The position numbers and the translations under genes are program-made. From JAKQIM01 sp029557965 (GTDB lineage Bacteria > Chloroflexota > Anaerolineae > Anaerolineales > UBA4823): a DNA stretch of 64,000 bases. Location of the stretch: contig DAOQUL010000003.1 of the NCBI GenBank assembly GCA_035341015.1, positions 62,001-126,000 on the forward strand, in the 5' to 3' direction. The notes beneath the pieces were generated by a model, which was not told the DNA's origin, searched no databases, and was given only the letters and a program-made list of their open reading frames with translations. Within the stretch, counting starts at the first letter, position 1, and each line of letters opens with the position of its first letter. Below are positions 58,292 to 64,000 of the stretch, piece by piece.

Positions 58292-58772
58292 ACTGGTTAC
58301 GGCCAAAGGACTGACCTGGCGTGAACACGGGCTGATCCTCCAGGCGTGGTTTTTACTGCTGGGCGTAGATTGGGGTTTGAGGCTATTCCCATTCCGGCGA
58401 GTACAAAATTGGACGTTGGGAGATCAAGGAAAGGTATTTGCGCATAGCCAAAACGCCGAGCTTTCTGTTCAAAGCGAATCCGATCTGAAGAGCGCGCGAC
58501 AATTGGGCGCTCAGGTCAGCCGGGCGGCGCGTAACCACGTGTATCCAATGAGCTGCCTGCGTCGTTCTTTGGTCTTGCAGGGCTTATTGGCGCGGCGAGG
58601 TATTGCTGCAGAGCTGCGGATTGGCGTACGCAGAGATGGCGAGAGATTGCAGGCGCATGCGTGGGTGGAAGTGGCAGGGGTTCCTATTGAGGAGCCAGAG
58701 GGAATAGCTGCTGCTTACCCACCATTGAACGAGGTGGATGAGGTGGCGAAGAAATATGAACAAAATCAGTAA
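58275..58772 (+). CDS. Lasso peptide leader protease (B2, transglutaminase-like)
   Basis: 165 aa from TTG 58275, the only start in the right place, with AGAAGGGA 11 nt upstream. The Transglut_core3/lasso B2 fold is C-terminal: PMSCLRRSLVLQGLLARRGI (catalytic Cys94), RIGVRRDGERLQAHAWVEV (His128), and an acidic residue after GVPIEE. It cuts the precursor after the conserved Thr-x. It has no TM beyond a hydrophobic N-terminal helix. Confidence 0.9.
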   Translation: MSLRHKLVTAKGLTWREHGLILQAWFLLLGVDWGLRLFPFRRVQNWTLGDQGKVFAHSQNAELSVQSESDLKSARQLGAQVSRAARNHVYPMSCLRRSLVLQGLLARRGIAAELRIGVRRDGERLQAHAWVEVAGVPIEEPEGIAAAYPPLNEVDEVAKKYEQNQ

Positions 58773-58787
58773 GGGGTACTCAATCTT

Positions 58788-60662
58788 GTGAGCGGGATTT
58801 GCGTTCAACTCAACCTGGATGGCGCTCAGGTTGATGATGGTGGGCTGCACAGGATGGCGGAGGCCGCTGCTTACCGTGGTCCGGATGGAATCCGTTACCG
58901 GTTGGATGGCGCAGTGGGCATGGCCCACCTGGCTTTTCATACCACGCCTGAGGCTGTGAGCGAGGTGCAGCCGCTGGTGGGCGCAAATGGACGATTGATG
59001 CTGGTGGCAGACGCGCGCCTGGATCATCGGGATGAACTGATTGCCGGATTAACTTCCAGGGGATTTGTGCAAGAAAAAAGTCCTTCGGATGCGGCCTTGA
59101 TCCTGGCATCTTATCTGTGTTGGGGGAAGGACTGCTTGCGGCAGATCAATGGCGATTATGCATTTGCGATTTGGGATGCTGAAGCACAAGAATTGTTTTG
59201 TGCGCGTGACGCGATTGGCATCCGGCTGCTGCATTATGCTCAGGTGGGGCAGCGTTTATACATTGCAACAGCAATTGGCTCGATCCTGGCGGCTCAACCA
59301 GACCTGCGGAAAGTGAACTTGCCGATCATCCAGGATTTCCTGGCGGGAAGGTACGGGCGCTGGGTTTATCAAACTGCTTACGAGGAAATCGCGCGCCTGC
59401 CGCAGTCTTATACGATGACGGTGCGGGATGGGCGAATTTCGTTGCAGCGTTATTGGGTGTGGGGAGAACAGTCGCTAACGCGATACCAACGCGATGAAGA
59501 TTACATAGCTCACTACCGTGAACTGTTTGAGAAGGCGACATTATCTTGTTTGCGTACCACTGTCCCGGTCAGTGTTTGGTCGGGCGGAGGATTGGACTCG
59601 GCGGTAACGGCAACGACGGTCGATTATTTATTGGAAAAATATGGGCTGGATGTGGATGCATATCTTCATTCGGCAGTGTTCAAGGGAATCCCCTCGGCAG
59701 ACGAGAGCGCATATGCTGAGGCTTTGGCGATGCACTGCACGCGCTTTAAGGGCAGCCGCTTGCTGCCAAGCGAGGACTGCTGGGGGTTCAAAGAGCATGG
59801 ACGGGATGGCGGGTATCCGCTTGATGAGCCAGAACCGGGTATTGACCGCGCCTTGACCAACCGCCTGTATGGGGCAGCCAGGGGGGATGGCTGTAGGGTT
59901 TGTCTTTCAGGAGAGGGCTCGGATAACGCGCTGCTGAAGGGGGCGTATATATACCTGGATGTGCTGCGGGATGTACCCTTGAAACATCTGCGTGAAGAAC
60001 TGCCCTATTTTATCGCGCGTTCTGGTCACTCGTGGTTGGGGATATTGGCACGGGCGTATTTGCGGCCTGCTATGCCCAATTTCTGGCGGGTATTGAAGCG
60101 TTTCAAGCGCAGGCCTGAGGAGATGGGTTGGAAAGTGCCAACTCTTCCTCCGCCGGATGAGTACCTGCCTGTGCCTGAGTTTTCGAGCCAAGGCGGACGG
60201 ACAGCGTACGAAACATTAACCAGGGGGCATTATGCGTTTCGGTTGGCTTATTTTGATATACTAGCTGCGTCCAATGGTTTTGAAGAACGCTATCCCTTCT
60301 TGGATCGCCGGCTGGTGGAATATTCGCTGCAGATACCCCCGCACCTTCGTTTTCGGCGGGGCACCAGTAAGCTGATCTTGCGCCAGGCTTTTGCAGATAT
60401 TCTTCCAGCGAAAATCTCATCTCGCAAAGGAAACACACACCTGGGCGATGTGATCGAGCCGGGTGTGTTGGGAGAAGAGCGCCAGGAGATCGAAGCTCTG
60501 CTGACCAATGCACGTGTGGTGAGCGGTGGGCTGATTGATGAAGGTCAACTGCGCGAGACGTGGAATACCTATGTTGAAAAACGAGATCAAAATTGCTATC
60601 ATATGTTGATGGATGTGCTGCCGATTGAAGATTGGCTGCGTTTTTTGGAGGATGCTGCCTGA
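58788..60662 (+). CDS. Lasso macrolactam synthetase (C, asparagine-synthetase-like)
   Basis: 624 aa, GTG start, AAGGGG ~10 nt upstream. The N-terminal Ntn-amidotransferase-like domain begins MSGICV, so the Cys2 needed for glutaminase is Ser, as usual in lasso cyclases. The C-terminal synthetase has the ATP pyrophosphatase loop VWSGGGLDSAVTATT (~263-277) and LSGEGSDNALLKG. It adenylates the core Asp side chain and closes the ring onto the new N-terminal Gly. It follows B2 by 15 nt. Confidence 0.93.
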   Translation: MSGICVQLNLDGAQVDDGGLHRMAEAAAYRGPDGIRYRLDGAVGMAHLAFHTTPEAVSEVQPLVGANGRLMLVADARLDHRDELIAGLTSRGFVQEKSPSDAALILASYLCWGKDCLRQINGDYAFAIWDAEAQELFCARDAIGIRLLHYAQVGQRLYIATAIGSILAAQPDLRKVNLPIIQDFLAGRYGRWVYQTAYEEIARLPQSYTMTVRDGRISLQRYWVWGEQSLTRYQRDEDYIAHYRELFEKATLSCLRTTVPVSVWSGGGLDSAVTATTVDYLLEKYGLDVDAYLHSAVFKGIPSADESAYAEALAMHCTRFKGSRLLPSEDCWGFKEHGRDGGYPLDEPEPGIDRALTNRLYGAARGDGCRVCLSGEGSDNALLKGAYIYLDVLRDVPLKHLREELPYFIARSGHSWLGILARAYLRPAMPNFWRVLKRFKRRPEEMGWKVPTLPPPDEYLPVPEFSSQGGRTAYETLTRGHYAFRLAYFDILAASNGFEERYPFLDRRLVEYSLQIPPHLRFRRGTSKLILRQAFADILPAKISSRKGNTHLGDVIEPGVLGEERQEIEALLTNARVVSGGLIDEGQLRETWNTYVEKRDQNCYHMLMDVLPIEDWLRFLEDAA

Positions 60663-60790
60663 TTGGGGCGGCAGAGCAGCCAGACGTGCAACTTGGAACA
60701 TGATCGAGACAATCGTTTCGGCAAATTGTGATAAAATAACCAAAGTATTATGCATTTTTGCATCCGTTTTATCGCGGAAGGAAGGGACTT

Positions 60791-60934
60791 ATGGAGACCG
60801 ATAGCAAGCAAAAGCCAGAGCGTAAACCATATCAAAAACCTGAACTGGTTGAATATGGCGAGTTGAAGGATTTAACTCTGGGTAGTGGTAGCGCACGCCG
60901 AACAGATCTCAAAGTCGGTAGTTGGACTGTTTAA
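60791..60934 (+). CDS. Lasso peptide precursor (A)
   Basis: 47 aa, behind GGAAGGAAGGG. The leader has the lasso recognition pattern Y14-x-x-P17-x-L19-x-x-x-G23 and the conserved Thr29 at position -2. Cleavage after Leu30 leaves the 17-residue core GSGSARRTDLKVGSWTV. Asp39 is core position 9, so a Gly1-Asp9 nine-residue ring with tail LKVGSWTV is expected; Trp15 of the core may act as steric lock. Core mass minus water is about 1757.9 Da by my arithmetic. The gene is 128 nt after the cyclase and 8 nt before the PRTase-like fusion. Confidence 0.93.
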   Translation: METDSKQKPERKPYQKPELVEYGELKDLTLGSGSARRTDLKVGSWTV

Positions 60935-60942
60935 GGATTGGC

Positions 60943-62106
60943 ATGGTTAACACCTCGCCGGGGTTGAGCATACTCGGCTTCGAGGTTGAGGCATTACAAT
61001 CTTACGCCAATAACTTAGAGCTATCCGATCTTCTTGCGCCGTTGATGTTGTCGCGGGCTGTGGCTGAAAACCTGGCTTGCGATGGTATCACCGGCGCTTT
61101 ATTAATTCTGCGTCAAGCTCCCCGTCCAACCCTGGCTGTGATTGGGCGATTTGATGAGACACAAGGCGCATACTTGAAAGCGCGTGCCAGGCATTTGCAG
61201 CAGTTATGCCATAACTTGCATTATGTTTCATACCGGCAGGCTGAAAAGGATTGCCGGGTTTTAGCAGATCGACTGCGAGCGCGGTTGGGCGATGACCTCA
61301 ATCGATTTTATTTCCAGGCCATGCCGCGCGGTGGAATGGTGATTTTGGGCCTATTAGCCTACTGCTTGAACCTGGATCGCCAGCGTTTTGAGCCGCCTTT
61401 CCCGCCAGATGCACCGCTGGTGGTGGTGGATGACTGCGCCCTGACCGGGGCAAGATTGGCCAGTTTCCTGGCCCGCCAGGCTGGTCCCCGCGTGGTATTT
61501 GCTCCGCTATATGCCCCTGACCAATTGCGAGATGCGATCCAACGGCAAGAGAAGCGGGTGATCGCCTGTGTGAGCGCCCATGATCTTGAAGTTGCAAACG
61601 ATGAGGTACCGGGGCAGCTTGAAACTTTAGAACAATGGCAGGCGCATCTGCCAGGGAAGCGGTATTGGGTCGGAAACCCTGAGCATGTCTGCTTCCCGTG
61701 GAACGAACCGGATACTTTTTTTTGGAATGCGGCTTCTGCACGAGCAGAAAAGAACTGGCATATTCTGCCTGGTGAGCTGTGTTTGAAAAACCGTTTGCCA
61801 GAGCAGATCACCCCGGTTCCACTGCAAATCCAGCCAGATGGGGATGGACTATTTAAGCCGGCTGAGCATGTGGTGTATGGCGATTATGAGGGCGGGGTCG
61901 TGATCGGGCAGTTGGAAGATGGGCGGGTCATTGGGCTGGAAAATACAGCCGCGGCCATGTGGCGGGCACTGATTAGTTCGGCAAGCATAGAAGCGGCAGT
62001 TGATAGGCTGCAAAACGAGTATATGGTGGATGAGACGGCCTTGACGGCCGACCTGCATGATTTCATAGAAAAACTGCTGGGGCGTGGAATCATAAAAGAA
62101 AATTGA
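60943..62106 (+). CDS. Phosphoribosyltransferase-like enzyme fused to PqqD-like domain
   Basis: 387 aa from ATG 60943 (AAGGA upstream); a TTG at 60922 inside the precursor is an unlikely alternative. Residues ~110-200 hold PRTase features: FQAMPRGGMVILG and the PRPP loop VVVDDCALTGARLASFL (~160-176). The C-terminus (~300-387) is PqqD-like: EHVVYGDYEGGVVIGQLEDGRVIGLENTAAAMWRAL... then two helices, closely like the B1 protein. A leader-binding domain on a PRTase-like catalytic domain suggests transfer of a phosphoribosyl or related group to the lasso peptide. This is inference. Confidence 0.75.
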   Translation: MVNTSPGLSILGFEVEALQSYANNLELSDLLAPLMLSRAVAENLACDGITGALLILRQAPRPTLAVIGRFDETQGAYLKARARHLQQLCHNLHYVSYRQAEKDCRVLADRLRARLGDDLNRFYFQAMPRGGMVILGLLAYCLNLDRQRFEPPFPPDAPLVVVDDCALTGARLASFLARQAGPRVVFAPLYAPDQLRDAIQRQEKRVIACVSAHDLEVANDEVPGQLETLEQWQAHLPGKRYWVGNPEHVCFPWNEPDTFFWNAASARAEKNWHILPGELCLKNRLPEQITPVPLQIQPDGDGLFKPAEHVVYGDYEGGVVIGQLEDGRVIGLENTAAAMWRALISSASIEAAVDRLQNEYMVDETALTADLHDFIEKLLGRGIIKEN

Positions 62107-62118
62107 ATATGTAAGTAG

Positions 62119-62149
62119 GGCTGTCCCATGAGACATTTTTGGGACAGCC
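62119..62149 (+). terminator. Intrinsic terminator within the lasso cluster
   Basis: 9-bp perfect arms (GGCTGTCCC / GGGACAGCC) around a 13-nt loop, followed by TTGTGTTTGTT. It separates the B1-B2-C-A-PRTase operon from the kinase gene. Confidence 0.7.
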
Positions 62150-62168
62150 TTGTGTTTGTTGGATGGTA

Positions 62169-62174
62169 TATAAT
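62169..62174 (+). promoter_or_regulatory. -10 box of the kinase gene
   Basis: A perfect TATAAT, 9 nt before ATG 62184, just after the terminator. No Shine-Dalgarno, so a leaderless or very short leader is expected. Confidence 0.45.
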
Positions 62175-62183
62175 TCATTTGCG

Positions 62184-63170
62184 ATGGTGGAAGCTTACCT
62201 CCTATTTGGCATTACTATGGTCAGCGACTTCCCTTTCACAAACCGGCTGGAAAAGACAGCCTGGCAGAATGGGAATACTCCTGACTTAACCTTTACATGT
62301 GTGCGCCAACCGCTGATCATGGATGATCCGCCAGGCCCCCTGTTGTATCGCAGCCTTGATCGAAATAAGATTGGTCAGAGCGCGCTGGCGCTCTACCGGC
62401 TCGACGACTGCGATTTGATACGCCTGAACGGCGTGGCTGACTTCTACATCTGGCCGCAACAGATTGAGTGCCACGTGCATGAGAGCGGGCAGTTGTACCA
62501 GGTGGAAATTGGCCTGTTGGGGACAGTTTTGACTTATTGGTTGGAACTGCGCGGCGTCTTGGCGCTGCATGCCGCTGCAGTCGTCCTTAATGATAGGGCA
62601 GTTGTTTTTCTTTCAGAGAATAAGGGTGGAAAAAGTTCACTGGCGGCGACTTGCATGCAAGCAGGTGGCAGGTTGTTGACAGATGATGTGCTGGCGGTGG
62701 CAGAAACGCGTGAAGGATTCCTGGCTTGCCCCGGGTACCCTGTGATGCGTATGTGGCCAGATGGCGCGCAGTTTTTTACCGGTGGATATAAAAACCTGGA
62801 ACTGGCACACCCTAAGCTGGAAAAGCGGCGTGTGGTCATTGGCCCTCAAGGGTTTGGGCATTTTTGTGCCGAGGCACGGCCCTTGGCATCTATTTATATA
62901 CCAGAGCGTTGTAGCACAGCGGAAGGAGGCCTAGAGATTTCTATCTTACCTGTTTCTCCTCGAGAAGCTGTAATGGCTTTGTTAGGGTGTTCGTTTGCTG
63001 CTGGCCTGGTCGAAGTGGCTGGATTGGCAGTACGGCGCCTGGATGCCTTGGCGCGACTTTTAAACTCTACTACTGTACACAGGCTGCGCTATCCAAACGG
63101 GTACCAATATCTCTCGGCGGTTTGCAATGCGGTATTGGCGGATCAGGCAGGAGGTAGCAACAGGAGATAA
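62184..63170 (+). CDS. HprK-like kinase, probable lasso tailoring kinase
   Basis: 328 aa from ATG 62184 (62163 and 62217 are alternatives). C-terminal HPr-kinase-like core: LRGVLALHAAAVVLNDRAVVFLSENKGGKSSLAATC (Walker A ~144-152, Lys150) and LLTDDVLAV (acidic pair ~167-168). The N-terminal half is variable, as in the kinases of paeninodin-type lasso clusters, which phosphorylate the C-terminal Ser of the precursor. Here the precursor ends in Val with Ser/Trp/Thr before it, so the acceptor is unclear. It sits behind its own promoter. Confidence 0.8.
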   Translation: MVEAYLLFGITMVSDFPFTNRLEKTAWQNGNTPDLTFTCVRQPLIMDDPPGPLLYRSLDRNKIGQSALALYRLDDCDLIRLNGVADFYIWPQQIECHVHESGQLYQVEIGLLGTVLTYWLELRGVLALHAAAVVLNDRAVVFLSENKGGKSSLAATCMQAGGRLLTDDVLAVAETREGFLACPGYPVMRMWPDGAQFFTGGYKNLELAHPKLEKRRVVIGPQGFGHFCAEARPLASIYIPERCSTAEGGLEISILPVSPREAVMALLGCSFAAGLVEVAGLAVRRLDALARLLNSTTVHRLRYPNGYQYLSAVCNAVLADQAGGSNRR

Positions 63171-63291
63171 AAATCATTTCGTGATTCATCAATTGGCGCG
63201 ACCCTTTTTGCCAGGGACTGACGACTAAGTGGTTAGTATGATCGCATCCATTTATATTCCTTTCTATAGTCGGGAGTAAGGAGAAACATCC

Positions 63292-64000
63292 ATGAACCAG
63301 ATAGAGAAGTGGTTACGCAGTAAGACTGGGCGGAACACCCTGATTGGGGTGGTGGTGCTGCTGCTGGCGGTGGGGGTGGTAGGGCAGTTGGTAGGCTGGT
63401 GGGATATAGTAGGCCTATCAAGCACAGCCGGGCTGCCGAGCGGTGAGTGGCCGGCGCCGGCGGACGGGGTGACCTGCCTGCCGACATGTGTAGAGACAGA
63501 CGGGCGTTTCCTGCTGATTGCGAATGCAGGGATTGCGACGTTTGCCGGGGAAAAGGTCGTGCTGTGGGTCAGTGTACCGGGGAACCAGGCGGATTTCACG
63601 CTGGGGATCTTTGATGGGGATGCGGGCAAGAATGCAGAGGGGGCTCTGGATCCGTACACCGGTCACTGGGACAGCATGACGACAGAAGCGACCTACACAT
63701 TGTACGCCGACCCGTTGAAGAATGGGGCAGGGACGAGTGTGGTTGCCAGTTGGACAGGGAACGGGAACAATATGCCGGATAACGCCTGGTATGAGGCGAC
63801 GGTGCAGAACGTCTCGACGGCTAAATCGCCGAGCGGGCACTATTTCTACCGGCTAGAGGTGACCCAGGGTTCAGTGGATGAGGCAGGGTTCAACTCGTTC
63901 AAGATCCGCTCATCGGGGTATGTGAGCACCGGGCGGGCGAACTATGGTGGGGGAGCATTGGGCCTGGTGGCGACCTCGTACTGGTACCCGGACTACCAGA
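63292..64000 (+). CDS. Membrane-anchored secreted protein, 3' end outside window
   Basis: At least 236 residues. A basic start (MNQIEKWLRSKTGRN) is followed by one TM (~15-36) and an extracytoplasmic region rich in Gly, Ser, Thr and beta-type sequence (FLLIANAGIATFAGEKVVLWVSVPG; YFYRLEVTQGSVDEAGFNSFKIRS). TCLPTC (~62-67) may form a disulfide. GTAAGGAGA lies 7 nt before the ATG. No family recognised. It is 121 nt after the kinase gene; a link to the lasso cluster is uncertain. Confidence 0.7.
   Translation, partial: MNQIEKWLRSKTGRNTLIGVVVLLLAVGVVGQLVGWWDIVGLSSTAGLPSGEWPAPADGVTCLPTCVETDGRFLLIANAGIATFAGEKVVLWVSVPGNQADFTLGIFDGDAGKNAEGALDPYTGHWDSMTTEATYTLYADPLKNGAGTSVVASWTGNGNNMPDNAWYEATVQNVSTAKSPSGHYFYRLEVTQGSVDEAGFNSFKIRSSGYVSTGRANYGGGALGLVATSYWYPDYQ

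Overview
The window looks like a chromosomal segment of a free-living, probably anaerobic bacterium of the phylum Chloroflexota, most likely class Anaerolineae. This is inferred from gene content: Thr/Pro-rich stalk proteins, a serine hydroxymethyltransferase-aminomethyltransferase fusion, a two-subunit glycine decarboxylase, tungsten-type aldehyde oxidoreductase, soluble-adenylyl-cyclase-like signalling proteins, and several genes whose -10 box lies only 6-9 nt before the start codon. No transposase, phage gene, integrase or CRISPR array was seen.

Layout. 1-3214 (minus): truncated PIG-L deacetylase, tRNA-Leu, NUDIX hydrolase, PHP phosphoesterase, DUF362 protein. 3370-11732 (plus): a five-gene membrane cluster. 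Four proteins share a TM-TM-(SPFH-like) plan, one of them carrying an extra beta-propeller, and the fifth is a TPR protein. It runs on into the pseudouridine catabolism genes psuK-psuG. 13645-18789 (minus): stalk-like membrane protein, FAH-family hydrolase, RpiR regulator, DUF1684 and DUF2804 proteins, with tRNA-Val on plus at 16681. 19006-23448 (plus): SHMT-GcvT fusion with a structured leader, and an aminotransferase. 23511-32281 (minus): FKBP isomerase, TGS/uridine-kinase-like protein, gcvPB-gcvPA-gcvH under a tandem glycine riboswitch, DUF4870 protein, MATE transporter, membrane protein. 32319-34042 (plus): DMT transporter and IMPase-family phosphatase. 34089-36609 (minus): ferredoxin-AOR-MoaD operon. 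36852-38375 (plus): aromatic amino acid ammonia-lyase with Cys in place of the MIO-forming Ser, behind a CRP/FNR-like site. 38442-41589 (minus): sugar ABC transporter. 41783-57907: signalling block. It has a response-regulator protein, a hybrid histidine kinase, three MinD-like ATPases, an ECF sigma/anti-sigma/PrsW module, a cyclic-nucleotide-binding protein, an sAC-like tandem cyclase, and an O-antigen-ligase/Wzz pair.

Most interesting region, 58007-63170 (plus): a lasso peptide gene cluster. It contains a PqqD-like leader-binding protein (B1), a Cys protease (B2), an asparagine-synthetase-like cyclase (C) and a 47-residue precursor (A). The predicted core is GSGSARRTDLKVGSWTV, with a Gly1-Asp9 ring. 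Next come an unusual phosphoribosyltransferase-like protein fused to a C-terminal PqqD-like domain and an HprK-like kinase. The last two look like tailoring enzymes, and I know of no described lasso pathway with the fusion. No exporter is seen in the window; the final gene is a truncated membrane-anchored secreted protein.

All functional calls come from motif reading, without database searches. Promoters, leaderless starts and regulatory sites are inferences from sequence pattern.
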